From the IMG/VR virus record IMGVR_UViG_3300037346_000270, positions 1-39,610 of that record: 39,610 nucleotides of DNA. One strand, given 5' to 3'. Position numbers and translations under genes: made by a program. Position 1 is the first letter of the stretch. Each line of letters starts with the position of its first letter. Positions 29,838 to 38,613 of the stretch are shown here, piece after piece. A model generated the notes under the pieces. That model saw only the letters and a list, made by a program, of their open reading frames with translations, was not told the origin of the DNA and made no database searches. Source of the DNA: a virus.

Positions 29838-30452
29838 ATGACCGAAGAAAAGAAGCCTACCGACTGGGAGCGCATCGAACTCGACTACCGGGCAGGCATC
29901 CTGACGCTTCGTGAGATGGCGAAGGCGGGCGGGGTTACAGAGGGCGCCATCCGTAAGCGCGCCAAACGTGACGACTGGACGCGAGACCTTGCAGGGAAGA
30001 TCAAAGCCCGTGCTGATGATCTGGTACGCAGGGAAGAGGTACGCAAGGAAGTACGCAAAGACACCGTACTGACCGAAAAGGTACTTGTTGAGGGTGCTGC
30101 TCAGCGCATTGCTGACATTCGAATGGGGCACAAGGAGCATGCGGCGCGGGCACTACGGATCGTTAACAAGCTGTTCGATGACCTTGAGGATTTGGGTGAT
30201 GAGCAATCAACACTGCGCGACATGATCCGCGAGCTTAATGAATCGGGTGATGATGAATCGGATACATCAGCAAAGATTCTTGAGCTGGCCAACCGAATCG
30301 GTTCGCTTCCATCGCGAACCAAGACCGCCAAGGATTTAAGCGAAACCCTGAAGACGCTTATCGGCCTTGAGCGCGATGCTTACGACATTGTGACCGTAGC
30401 AAAAACCGAAACAGAGCTTCGCGTAGTGGATAGCGGCAAAGAAGAATGGTAG
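29838..30452 (+). CDS. terS: Terminase small subunit
   Basis: A 204-aa protein with an N-terminal helix-turn-helix (DWERIELDYRAGILTLREMA, then GVTEGAIRKRAKRDDW) as in small terminases that recognise the packaging site. A helical middle and C-terminus follow, likely for ring assembly and binding the large subunit. Its end overlaps the large subunit gene by seven bases. Confidence 0.85.
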   Translation: MTEEKKPTDWERIELDYRAGILTLREMAKAGGVTEGAIRKRAKRDDWTRDLAGKIKARADDLVRREEVRKEVRKDTVLTEKVLVEGAAQRIADIRMGHKEHAARALRIVNKLFDDLEDLGDEQSTLRDMIRELNESGDDESDTSAKILELANRIGSLPSRTKTAKDLSETLKTLIGLERDAYDIVTVAKTETELRVVDSGKEEW

Positions 30453-31669
30453 ACCTCGCCTCATTCCGCAAGCACGTCAAGGACAAGTCGCCAGCGTTCG
30501 TGCCGCTGTTCGTGGATCAGAGTCGGTATCAGGTGGCGTGGGGAGGAGCTGGTTCCGGGAAGTCGCACATCGTCGCGCGCAAGCTGCTGTACCGAATCCT
30601 CAAAGAGTCAGGCATTCATCATAACTTCCTGATCATCCGGAAGGTTGACCGAACCATCAAGCGCTCGGTCTTCACGCTGATGCGTAACCTCATAAGCCGC
30701 TGGAAGCTCACCAGCGAGTTCGATGTAAACCTCACTGACAAGACCATCATCTACAAGCCGAACGGCTCGCAGTTCATGTTCAGCGGGCTTGATGACGTTG
30801 AGAAGCTGAAGTCCATCGAGGGCGTGACTTCCATATGGTGCGAAGAGGCCACCGAGCTGACACAGGAAGACTTTGAGCAGCTTGACCTTCGATTACGGGG
30901 TGAGCACGGATGCCTAAAGCAAATCATCCTCACCCTAAACCCGATCAGCGAGCAGCACTGGATTAAAAAGATCTTCTTTGATGATCCGATGCAGGGCGTA
31001 TTCACCTTGCACACCACCTACCTAGATAACGCGTTCATCGACGCCGAATACAAGATGGTGATGGAGAACAAGAAGAAGACGAACCCGCGCTATTACAACA
31101 TCTACGCACTTGGCAACTGGGGTACGGCTGAAGGCCTGATCTTCAATCACGTCAACCATCGGCTGATCCGACCTGAAGAGATCGCCGGGCTTGAATGCGT
31201 GCAAGGCCTCGACTTCGGATACACCAATGACCCATCGGCCTTCTGTCAATCCTACGTTGACCAAGTAGCCAAGAAGATCTATGTGTATGATGGCTTCTAT
31301 GAAAAGGGCATGAGCAACGCCAAGATCGCGGATTCGATCAAGGAGATGGGCGCGCACAAGCACAGGACGATTGCAGACAGCTCCGAGCCTAAGTCCATCG
31401 ACTACATCAGCGGTAAGGGTGTGAAGGTCGTAGGCGCGGCCAAGGGCAAGGATTCGATCAGCGCCGGCATCGACTTCCTGAGCGAGTACGAGATAATCGT
31501 TAACGCGCACCTGGTGGAGTTCATGACCGAGTTCAATAACTACAGCTGGGCGCTGGACAAAGAAGGCAAGGCGACCAATAAGCCGGTCGATGACTTCAAC
31601 CACTTTATCGACTCATTGCGATATTCGGTCGAGCCACTGATGCGCAAGAGCAAGGGCCTTTGGGGCTAA
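30446..31669 (+). CDS. terL: Terminase large subunit
   Basis: A 407-aa protein of the PBSX/Terminase_3 kind. The ATPase domain has Walker A GGAGSGKS (residues 33-40) and Walker B TSIWCEEA (about 128-135). The C-terminal RNase H-like nuclease has the acidic clusters GLDFGYTNDP (Asp256), ADSSEPKSID and DDFNHFIDSLRY. It powers DNA packaging through the portal and cuts concatemers. The family type is often headful-packaging, which would fit a circularly permuted genome. Confidence 0.94.
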   Translation: MVDLASFRKHVKDKSPAFVPLFVDQSRYQVAWGGAGSGKSHIVARKLLYRILKESGIHHNFLIIRKVDRTIKRSVFTLMRNLISRWKLTSEFDVNLTDKTIIYKPNGSQFMFSGLDDVEKLKSIEGVTSIWCEEATELTQEDFEQLDLRLRGEHGCLKQIILTLNPISEQHWIKKIFFDDPMQGVFTLHTTYLDNAFIDAEYKMVMENKKKTNPRYYNIYALGNWGTAEGLIFNHVNHRLIRPEEIAGLECVQGLDFGYTNDPSAFCQSYVDQVAKKIYVYDGFYEKGMSNAKIADSIKEMGAHKHRTIADSSEPKSIDYISGKGVKVVGAAKGKDSISAGIDFLSEYEIIVNAHLVEFMTEFNNYSWALDKEGKATNKPVDDFNHFIDSLRYSVEPLMRKSKGLWG

Positions 31670-31690
31670 TCAACTTCAGGAGAGCGCCAC

Positions 31691-33190
31691 ATGTGGCCAT
31701 TCAGCAAAAAGCAAACCCCGGCCACGGATGTGGAGCAGCCTAAGCGCGGGATGTATTCGGCGGATCTCGGGCCTTTGGTTCCGGCAAAACACTTCGATGT
31801 GAAATTCCCGCAGCCAAACGGCGCGGCAGCCATGGATGAGTCCATTGGCGAGCGATTCCCTCTCAAGGGCGCATGGGGAGGAATCCCTGAATCGGTCGGA
31901 TCTTGGTACGCCGCGCAGTCATTTATTGGCTACCAATACTGCGCGATCCTTGCCCAACACTGGCTGATTGATAAGGCCTGCTCCATGCCAGCCAAGGACG
32001 CCATCAGGCAAGGCTATGAGGTCGATTGCGAGCTACCCGATACGGATGACGAGGAAGAGCAAAAGGCAGCATTACGCCAAGCAGAGAAGGCCATCGACCT
32101 GATAGGTAAAATTGATCGGCGCATGGGAATAAATAAATCCTTGCGTGAGTTCATTCAGTTTGGCCGGGTGTATGGCGTGCGCGTCGCCCTGTTCGTGGTC
32201 GAGTCAACAAATCCGGAATACTACAAGCTGCCCTTCAACATCGACGGCGTGAAGCCCGGCACCTACAAGGGCATTAGCCAGATCGATCCCCAGTGGATTG
32301 TCCCGCAGCTCGCAGAGTCGAACATCAACGACCCGATGAGCATGGGCTTCTACGAGCCTGAGTTCTACATGGTTCGCGAGCAGATGATTCACCGCAGCCA
32401 CCTTTGCGTGTATATCCCGTATCCGGTTGTTGACTTCCTCAAGGCCACCTACCAGTTCGGCGGGGTGTCTGTTCCCCAGCGCATCTACGAGCGCGTGTAC
32501 GCATCTGAGCGCACGGCAAACGAAGCGCCAATCCTTGCCATGACCAAGCGCATGAACACGTTCCAGGCTTCGAATGGCGCAGACCTTGAGCAGGTGCGCG
32601 CAAACATGGCTCAGATGGCAGAGCTGCGCGACAACCACGGCATGCTGGTTCACGGGGAGGGTGAGTCGTTCGGCACGTTCGATACGAGCCTGGCCGACAT
32701 GGACGCGCTGATCATGACCCAGTTCCAGCTTGATGCTGCCATCTGTGAGGTTCCGGCCACCAAGCTGCTCGGCACTTCGCCAAAGGGCTTCGGCGCATCG
32801 GGTGAGTACGAGGAGGCAAGCTACCGCGAGACGCTTGAGGGAATACAGCAAGACGTGCTGCCAATGCTTGAGCGCCACCACGAATTGGTCATGAAGTCAG
32901 AGGTGGCGCCGAAGCTTGGCATTGACCCGCTGATGGTGACTGTTCAGTGGGCTGCGCTCGACAGTCCTACCGCTGCTGAGTACGCCGACATTGAGCTGAA
33001 GAAGGCGCAGACCGCCCAGATCTATGTTGCTCTCCAAGCCATCGACGGCATGGACGTGCGCCGCAAGCTTCAGCAGGACAAGGATTCTGATTACTTCGGG
33101 CTGGCTGACGTTGAGGAAGAGCCTGAGCTTGAGCCTGATGTTGATCCGCTGACAGGCCTTCCGGTCGATCCAGATCCGCTGGCGATCTAA
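31691..33190 (+). CDS. Portal protein (DUF1073 family)
   Basis: A 499-aa protein directly after the large terminase, after AGGAGAG. It starts with a variable N-terminal segment, then MPAKDAIRQGYEVDCE and LREFIQFGRVYGVRVALFVV, typical of DUF1073 portals. The crown part (LLGTSPKGFGASGEYEEASY) and an acidic tail follow. The dodecameric ring is the gate for DNA entry and exit and the base for the neck. Confidence 0.9.
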   Translation: MWPFSKKQTPATDVEQPKRGMYSADLGPLVPAKHFDVKFPQPNGAAAMDESIGERFPLKGAWGGIPESVGSWYAAQSFIGYQYCAILAQHWLIDKACSMPAKDAIRQGYEVDCELPDTDDEEEQKAALRQAEKAIDLIGKIDRRMGINKSLREFIQFGRVYGVRVALFVVESTNPEYYKLPFNIDGVKPGTYKGISQIDPQWIVPQLAESNINDPMSMGFYEPEFYMVREQMIHRSHLCVYIPYPVVDFLKATYQFGGVSVPQRIYERVYASERTANEAPILAMTKRMNTFQASNGADLEQVRANMAQMAELRDNHGMLVHGEGESFGTFDTSLADMDALIMTQFQLDAAICEVPATKLLGTSPKGFGASGEYEEASYRETLEGIQQDVLPMLERHHELVMKSEVAPKLGIDPLMVTVQWAALDSPTAAEYADIELKKAQTAQIYVALQAIDGMDVRRKLQQDKDSDYFGLADVEEEPELEPDVDPLTGLPVDPDPLAI

Positions 33191-33193
33191 CCC

Positions 33194-34108
33194 ATGGCCA
33201 GACAGATCCGTCTAACCCGCAAGCGCCTTGAGTGGGCCGCGCCGCGCAATGCAACCTTGAAGGGTGAGCGACTGCCGCCCTACTCGGCTGCAACCGCAGC
33301 TAAGTATCAAGCCGAACTCGACAAGCTCGTACAGCGCATGCAGAAGGAGTACAACACCGAAGTCCGAAAGCTTTTCCGTACGCATGCGGACACGGTGTCG
33401 GAGCTTGCAATGGATTCTTCGAGCGCATTCAGCATCGGTACGCTGGCCGCCGACGCATCACTAGCCAGCCAGGCGCGCATGCTGTTCAACTCGCTGGGAA
33501 AGAAGTGGGCGAATATCTTTGGCGGTCGCGCATCAAGCATGACCGAGCGAATGATCGACGGCGCATCTATGGCGTCCAAGCGCGCGCTCGGCGATTCACT
33601 TAAGAAGATCAGCGGAGGCCTGACCATTCCTGTTCCCGTTCTGCCGGGTAACAGCCAGGAGAGGATCACAGCCGCCACGGCAGAGAATGTTGGATTAATA
33701 AAATCTATCCAGCAGCAGTACCACGAAAGAATCTCTCAATTGGTTCTTAGGTCTGTTTCGACTGGAGGGAATGGCGCCCAGGACATCTTTGAGGGGATTC
33801 GGCATTACGACGGGTTGACTGAGAAGCGCGCAAAGCTGATCGCAATCGATCAAAGTAGGAAGGTGACAACAGCCCTAAATGTCGAGCGAGCCAAGTCAGT
33901 AGGTATTAAGAAGGGAATTTGGCTGCATTCTGGAGGATCTTCGGAACCGCGAAAGATGCACGTTGCGCTGGATGGCCAGGAATTCGATCTGGACAACCCT
34001 CCAATTATAAACGAGAAGGGTGAGCGCGGCATGCCAGGAACCGAACCGCACTGTAAATGCAGTTGGCAGCCCGTACTAGATCTTGGCGATGCCGAGGATA
34101 CGCAGTAG
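33194..34108 (+). CDS. Mu gpF-like minor head protein
   Basis: A 304-aa protein after the portal. The C-terminal half has the gpF/SPP1 gp7 signature (RAKLIAIDQSRKVTTALNVE, then KMHVALDGQEFDLDNPP and MPGTEPHCKCSWQPVL), with conserved Cys/His at the end. Such proteins are packaged in the head in few copies and are thought to help assembly or DNA entry. An HNH endonuclease gene is inserted after it. Confidence 0.88.
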   Translation: MARQIRLTRKRLEWAAPRNATLKGERLPPYSAATAAKYQAELDKLVQRMQKEYNTEVRKLFRTHADTVSELAMDSSSAFSIGTLAADASLASQARMLFNSLGKKWANIFGGRASSMTERMIDGASMASKRALGDSLKKISGGLTIPVPVLPGNSQERITAATAENVGLIKSIQQQYHERISQLVLRSVSTGGNGAQDIFEGIRHYDGLTEKRAKLIAIDQSRKVTTALNVERAKSVGIKKGIWLHSGGSSEPRKMHVALDGQEFDLDNPPIINEKGERGMPGTEPHCKCSWQPVLDLGDAEDTQ

Positions 34109-34189
34109 AATAACGAAGCGACTAGGACGGCCATCCGAAAAGCAGCTCATCACTGCCTGTCGCAACACCCTCCGATGACCACTTGATGA

Positions 34190-34810
34190 GTGCGTATCTT
34201 GGAAATAGTTACTAGAAAATTCGCGATTGAGAACGGTCTATCTAGATTCTTCACCGGCAAACCTTGCGTGCATGGTTATCTGTCAGAAAGGAAGACTGTA
34301 GCAAGGACATGTATTGCTTGCGTGAATGCACGCAACAAACTTTGCCCTAAAGTGAAGGAGCGCAGGCGTAATTATTATCTGAAAAACAGGGAGGCCGAGA
34401 TTAAAAACTCGGAGAAATGGAACTCTGAAAACGAAGAGAGAGTTAAAGAGCTTAGGCGTCAATATCACAAGCTCAACGGGAAAGCGAACAGCGCCAAGCG
34501 AAAGATATGGGCTGACGCCAACAGGGAGCGCGTAAGGTCGTACGTCAAGGAAAGAAAGGCTAGGATCAAATCTGTTGGTGGCAAATGGGCATATTCAGAC
34601 GTGCTAGCAATGATGGCCGCGCAGCAAGGTAAATGCGTTTATTGCCCTGCGAGCATCGTTGAATTGCGGCATGTAGATCACATAATGCCGCTAACCTTGG
34701 GAGGGTCGAATTGGCCCGATAACCTTCAGCTTCTTTGTCCGCGCTGCAATATCAGGAAAAACAACAAGCATCCAGATGAGTGGGAGAAGCAGATCGGCTT
34801 CGTTCGCTGA
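34190..34810 (+). CDS. HNH endonuclease, probable mobile insertion
   Basis: A 206-aa protein starting with GTG at 34190. An N-terminal treble-clef module (GKPCVHGYLSERKTV, then CIAC, residues 23-44) and a long basic helical linker precede the HNH core: CVYC (149-152), HVDHIMPLTLGGSNWPDNLQ, CPRCN (183-187). It cuts DNA with a metal ion. Its position between the portal/gpF genes and the protease/scaffold gene, with its own terminator, is typical of a homing endonuclease that invaded the head operon. No intron boundaries are seen around it. Confidence 0.9.
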   Translation: MRILEIVTRKFAIENGLSRFFTGKPCVHGYLSERKTVARTCIACVNARNKLCPKVKERRRNYYLKNREAEIKNSEKWNSENEERVKELRRQYHKLNGKANSAKRKIWADANRERVRSYVKERKARIKSVGGKWAYSDVLAMMAAQQGKCVYCPASIVELRHVDHIMPLTLGGSNWPDNLQLLCPRCNIRKNNKHPDEWEKQIGFVR

Positions 34811-34815
34811 CAGCC

Positions 34816-34848
34816 AAAGCCCGAACCTAAAAGCCTCGGGCTTTTCCT
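34816..34848 (+). terminator. Terminator after HNH gene
   Basis: AAGCCCGA (34817-34824) and TCGGGCTT (34836-34843) pair perfectly and are followed by a T-rich run. It lies right behind the HNH stop and inside the head operon, so the HNH gene carries its own stop signal. Confidence 0.85.
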
Positions 34849-34852
34849 TTTC

Positions 34853-36247
34853 TTGCACCTCGCAATTCACACTGATAGACTCAATATATCGACAACAGCA
34901 GGCGCGATAGAAATGCCCAAAGAGTCCAAGCGTTCCTTTGACTGGAATGGATTCATGGAAGTAAAGGGGAATCCCATTTCAAAAAGTGGCGTCTACCCAT
35001 ACCTCGGCTCCGAGATTCCAGGCGCTGAAGATCCTGATCGCATCTATTACGTCTACCGCCCTGCTGAAGAGCTTGCACGCCAAGAGACTATCGACAGTTT
35101 CAAGCTAATGCCGTTCATAGACGAACATGAAATTCTCGGCAAGTCGGGCATGCCAGCCGAGCGCAAGGGCATGCAAGGCACGATAGGCGAGCAGGTTTAC
35201 TTTGACGAACCCTATCTGCGCGGAAACATCAAAATCCATTCCAGTGCGGCCCAATCGCTTATCAAGGCGGGAAAGGTCGAGCTATCCCCTTGTTACGGAT
35301 GCGACTGGGTTAAAGGCGACGGCACGTTTGATGGCAAGCCTTACCAGTACACGCAGCGCAACATTATGGGCAACCACCTTGCATTGGTCGAAGAGGGGCG
35401 TACAGGCCCTGACGTGGCCGTACAAGACCACCGAAAGTTCACCTTAGACTCAGCGGAGTTACTACCGATGGAATTCACCCCAGAGCAACTTGCTCAACTC
35501 AAGGCACTCATTGCCGAGATGATGGGCACCAAGACCGGGGATGAAGACCCGGTTAAAGATCCAGCAAAGGACGAAGATCCTGCTGCTGATGCCGATCCAG
35601 AAAAAGACCCAGCCAAGGACGAGGATGTCGTGGTTGAGCCGGAAGTCACAACCGAGCAAGCTGGAGCCGCCGAAGAGGCTGTAACCGCATCCGAAGAAGC
35701 CCAGGCCGCAATCGAAGAAGTGGCAGCAGCTATCGAAGAAGTGGCAGCAGCAGCTGAAGAAGTTGTAGCCGCAGCAGACAGCAAGCGCAAGCCAGCACAA
35801 GACAAGCTGACCAAGGCCAAGGCTAAGTTGGCAGGTGCTCGCACTAAGCACGCACGTCTGGCGGCTGATGCAAAGCTGAAGACCCGTCTCGCTAAAGACG
35901 GCGCGATGGTTCGTCAGATCGATGCACTGCAAAAGCAAATCAAGGCTCTGCAAGCCAAGCCAGCTCAGGACTCCGTTGCCGCCACGATTTCACAAGTTGC
36001 AGATCGTGACGCGCTGGCCAATCAAGTGACCCAGCATGTTGGCGTGTTCGATCACTCGCGCATGACCGCTGACGGTGTTGCCAAGTACGCTGTGGACAAG
36101 TTGTCCATCAAGTGCGCCAAGGGCCATGAAGCCATCGCCCTGGATGCCTGGCTGCAAGGCCGCAAGCCTGCCCACGAAACCATCGCCCGCGATAACGCAC
36201 CAAAGACCGGTGCTGAATCTGCCCACTCTCTTTGGGGGACTAAATAA
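34853..36247 (+). CDS. DUF2213 capsid maturation protease with scaffold tail
   Basis: A 464-aa frame from TTG at 34853; TDRLNISTT near the start looks native to DUF2213, but no ribosome site precedes the TTG, and the ATG at 34913 is an alternative. The N-terminal 200 residues (FMEVKGNPISKSGVYPYLGS, then FKLMPFIDEHEILG and ELSPCYGCDW) form the putative protease. The C-terminal 260 residues are acidic and Ala/Glu-rich with repeats of IEEVAAA, then coiled coil: a scaffold. A separate internal start probably makes the scaffold alone. Confidence 0.82.
   Translation: MHLAIHTDRLNISTTAGAIEMPKESKRSFDWNGFMEVKGNPISKSGVYPYLGSEIPGAEDPDRIYYVYRPAEELARQETIDSFKLMPFIDEHEILGKSGMPAERKGMQGTIGEQVYFDEPYLRGNIKIHSSAAQSLIKAGKVELSPCYGCDWVKGDGTFDGKPYQYTQRNIMGNHLALVEEGRTGPDVAVQDHRKFTLDSAELLPMEFTPEQLAQLKALIAEMMGTKTGDEDPVKDPAKDEDPAADADPEKDPAKDEDVVVEPEVTTEQAGAAEEAVTASEEAQAAIEEVAAAIEEVAAAAEEVVAAADSKRKPAQDKLTKAKAKLAGARTKHARLAADAKLKTRLAKDGAMVRQIDALQKQIKALQAKPAQDSVAATISQVADRDALANQVTQHVGVFDHSRMTADGVAKYAVDKLSIKCAKGHEAIALDAWLQGRKPAHETIARDNAPKTGAESAHSLWGTK
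35468..36247 (+). CDS. Internal in-frame scaffold protein
   Basis: ATG at 35468 inside the DUF2213 gene, in the same frame, is preceded nine bases earlier by GGAG (35455-35458). It would make a 259-aa protein starting MEFTPEQLAQLKALIAEMM, made only of the acidic, coiled-coil scaffold part. The same arrangement is established for lambda C/Nu3. The internal start is inferred from the ribosome site and domain boundary. Confidence 0.65.
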   Translation: MEFTPEQLAQLKALIAEMMGTKTGDEDPVKDPAKDEDPAADADPEKDPAKDEDVVVEPEVTTEQAGAAEEAVTASEEAQAAIEEVAAAIEEVAAAAEEVVAAADSKRKPAQDKLTKAKAKLAGARTKHARLAADAKLKTRLAKDGAMVRQIDALQKQIKALQAKPAQDSVAATISQVADRDALANQVTQHVGVFDHSRMTADGVAKYAVDKLSIKCAKGHEAIALDAWLQGRKPAHETIARDNAPKTGAESAHSLWGTK

Positions 36248-36714
36248 TGGCTATCCCGTACACAGCAATTGACCAGCTCGTTTCCGGCATTCCGGGCGAG
36301 CAGGCATTCGACGGCCCGGTACGAGCGCTTGCTGCTCTGCTGGACACCACCACCGAAACCAACAACGTCTTCGGTCGCGCCTTCACCTACAAGGATGAGG
36401 GTGTTGAGTCTGTTCAGGCTGGCGGCACTGGCTTGTTTGCAGGCCTGATGATCAACCCTAAGATCTACCTGCTCGATGTTGAGTACGCCTACAACGGCAC
36501 CCAGGCTGAGTTCGGCTTCATGGGCGAGTGGTACGTTCAACTGTCCACCACTGGCGGCACCATTGGCGACCCGATCTACTTCGTCAACGCAACCGGCGTA
36601 CTCGGCCACGGCACTGCTACTGAAGGCCAGACCCAAATCGCGGGCGCAGTAATCAGCCGCCACAACGTTTCCCCAGAAACGCCAACCCTCGCCGTAGTGC
36701 GCCTGACTCAATAA
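36247..36714 (+). CDS. Head cement/decoration protein
   Basis: A 155-aa protein between scaffold and major capsid protein, where decoration proteins lie. The sequence (MAIPYTAIDQLVSGIPGEQA, then GTGLFAGLMINPKIYLL) and beta-rich body match the structural cement (Gp24-like) type that locks capsomers after expansion. The ATG overlaps the preceding stop region. Confidence 0.7.
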   Translation: MAIPYTAIDQLVSGIPGEQAFDGPVRALAALLDTTTETNNVFGRAFTYKDEGVESVQAGGTGLFAGLMINPKIYLLDVEYAYNGTQAEFGFMGEWYVQLSTTGGTIGDPIYFVNATGVLGHGTATEGQTQIAGAVISRHNVSPETPTLAVVRLTQ

Positions 36715-36726
36715 GGTATCGCCGAC

Positions 36727-37788
36727 ATGAAAGAACGTTTCTACGCCTCTGGGCGAACCCTTAAAGCACGCGGCCCGCTGGCGCTGGATGCCAAGCCGAC
36801 CTTGGATCAGGCGCATCAGCTCGGCATCAGTATGGACACTGCTCTGACTGGCCCGGCGCAAGCTCAAGGCGCCATGTACCGCCACTACCTGGAAACCGAG
36901 CTGCCGGGCGTTGTCCGCATTCTGACCCAGGTTCGACGCATCGACGCCTTGGCCGGTATTCTGGTCGGCGGTAGCTGGGAAGACGAAGTTGTCACCCAGA
37001 AGGTGGCAAGCGCAGTTGGTAAGGCCGAGCTGTATGGCGACACCACCAATATCCCGCTGGCCAACTATCGCAGCTACCGCGAGCCGCGCCATCTGGTGCG
37101 ATTCGAACAAGGCTTCCAAGTTGGCAAGCTGGAAGAAGCACGCCAGTCCCGCGAGGGCTTCAATGACGCTGAAGAAAAGCGCCGCTCGGTTATCGAGTCT
37201 CTGGACTACAGCCGCAACAGCATTGGCTTCAACGGATTTAACGGCGGCGAAAACAAGACGTACGGCCTGCTGAATGATCCAAACCTGCCTCCCTACGCTT
37301 CGGTTACTACGCCATGGAAGGCTGCCATCACAGGCGCATGGTTGCCTTTCGGCTCGATCATCGCTGACATTGCAACCGCAGTAGACCGCATCATCATTCA
37401 GTCTGGCGGCAACATCGGCCCGGATGCTCAGATGGTGTTTGCTCTTCCGCTGGACTACATTGGCGTTCTGCAAGTGCGCGATCAGGTGTCGGCAATCGGC
37501 CAGACCGTTGGCACATGGGTTAAGGAAAACTATCCGGGTGCTCGCTTCGAATTCGTTCCTGAATTCCAAGACGCAAACGGCGGTGCGAACGTGGCCTACT
37601 TCTACGTTGAAAGCCTGTCCGGTTTCGACGACGCGGACAGCCGCACACTGGTTCAGCTGGTGCCCGAGAAGTATCGGGTAATCGGCAGCGAGCAGCGCGT
37701 GAAGGGTTACATCGAAGACGCCGTGAACGCTTTGGGCGGTATCTTCGTCCTGCGCCCATGGGCATTCTCGCGCATCACTGGTATCTAA
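36727..37788 (+). CDS. Major capsid protein (DUF2184 family)
   Basis: A 353-aa protein with the HK97-like DUF2184 pattern: ETELPGVVRILTQVRRIDAL and GGSWEDEVVTQKVASAVG near the N-terminus, YGLLNDPNLPPY in the middle, and a C-terminal REST-like end (GIFVLRPWAFSRITGI). It builds the icosahedral shell. The codon use is that of highly expressed genes (few rare codons). Confidence 0.92.
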   Translation: MKERFYASGRTLKARGPLALDAKPTLDQAHQLGISMDTALTGPAQAQGAMYRHYLETELPGVVRILTQVRRIDALAGILVGGSWEDEVVTQKVASAVGKAELYGDTTNIPLANYRSYREPRHLVRFEQGFQVGKLEEARQSREGFNDAEEKRRSVIESLDYSRNSIGFNGFNGGENKTYGLLNDPNLPPYASVTTPWKAAITGAWLPFGSIIADIATAVDRIIIQSGGNIGPDAQMVFALPLDYIGVLQVRDQVSAIGQTVGTWVKENYPGARFEFVPEFQDANGGANVAYFYVESLSGFDDADSRTLVQLVPEKYRVIGSEQRVKGYIEDAVNALGGIFVLRPWAFSRITGI

Positions 37789-37838
37789 TAGGGTGAGCGG
37801 CCTGTGGTAGCATGGGCCGCATCAACCTGGAGAGAGTC

Positions 37839-38189
37839 ATGACTGATTACTACGTTTATTCCACACTGAGCAACGACAACACCTACGGCGGCGTGTTCAT
37901 CGCTGGCAAGGCTAACGTTGCGAACAAGAACATTGTCACTCCGCTGGGTATGGCCACCAAGGTCGATGACTCCGCGTTGAGCGTGCTCGAGTCGAGCCAT
38001 GTGTTCCGACTGCACAAAGAAAACGGCTTCATCACCGTTGAGAAGTATAAGGAAGACGCCGACCTGATCGCAGCCAATATGACCGGCCGCGATGCTTCTG
38101 CGCCTGAGACACCCGAAACACTGACCCTTAACGATTCAGAAATCGAATCGGTTAACGGCACCAAGATCACTCGCAAGACAAAGGCCTGA
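37839..38189 (+). CDS. Small head-region protein
   Basis: A 116-aa protein from the ATG at 37839, which follows CTGGAGAG; an ATG at 37812 is possible. Starts TDYYVYSTLSNDNTYGGVFI and ends in a basic tail (GTKITRKTKA). Placed after the major capsid protein, it may be a minor head or spacer protein. No family is recognised. Confidence 0.6.
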   Translation: MTDYYVYSTLSNDNTYGGVFIAGKANVANKNIVTPLGMATKVDDSALSVLESSHVFRLHKENGFITVEKYKEDADLIAANMTGRDASAPETPETLTLNDSEIESVNGTKITRKTKA

Positions 38190-38190
38190 C

Positions 38191-38613
38191 ATGGAATTCC
38201 CGCTAGCACTATTCCGAACCCTTTACCCTCAGTTCAATGCTGTGAGTGATGAAGTAGTGCTTGCGGTTGCCCAGCAGGCACTTTGCTTCACGTCTGAGCG
38301 AGGGTGCAAGTGTACCGAACAGATGTGGCTTCTGATGGTTGCCCACCTTCTTCAGCTTGCAGCCAATGGCGCGGCCGGCAATGGATCTATCGGCCAGCTA
38401 TCGGGCGCGTCCATCGACAAGGTTTCGGTGTCATTCGCCATGCCGCCTGCGACTGACGCTTGGTCGTACTGGCTCAACGGCACTCCATTCGGCCAGCAGT
38501 TCGCCGCGCTGATGAAGCGTTGCCAGGGCAGCGCCTTCTACGTTGGTGGGCGCGGTGAGCGTGCGGGCTTCCGCGTCATTGGCGGTGGATTCCCTCGTCC
38601 CCGGAGGTTCTGA
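38191..38613 (+). CDS. Head-tail connector, DUF4054-like
   Basis: A 140-aa protein one base after the preceding stop. FRTLYPQFNAVSDEVVLAVA and a helical bundle core with MWLLMVAHLLQLAANG match the DUF4054 adaptor family that binds beneath the portal. Followed by tail completion genes. Confidence 0.75.
   Translation: MEFPLALFRTLYPQFNAVSDEVVLAVAQQALCFTSERGCKCTEQMWLLMVAHLLQLAANGAAGNGSIGQLSGASIDKVSVSFAMPPATDAWSYWLNGTPFGQQFAALMKRCQGSAFYVGGRGERAGFRVIGGGFPRPRRF

Noticed and set aside
32204-32881. 225-codon minus-strand frame opposite the portal gene
   Set aside because: Shadow of the portal coding sequence; no domain and no operon on that strand there.
35690-35785. Repeat tract in the DUF2213 gene as a minisatellite or regulatory repeat
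   Set aside because: It encodes IEEVAAA-type helical repeats of the scaffold part and is best explained by protein structure.
36052-37569. 505-codon open frame on the minus strand
   Set aside because: It lies opposite the scaffold, cement and major capsid genes, mirrors their codon bias, and has no ribosome site or recognisable domain; it is a shadow frame.
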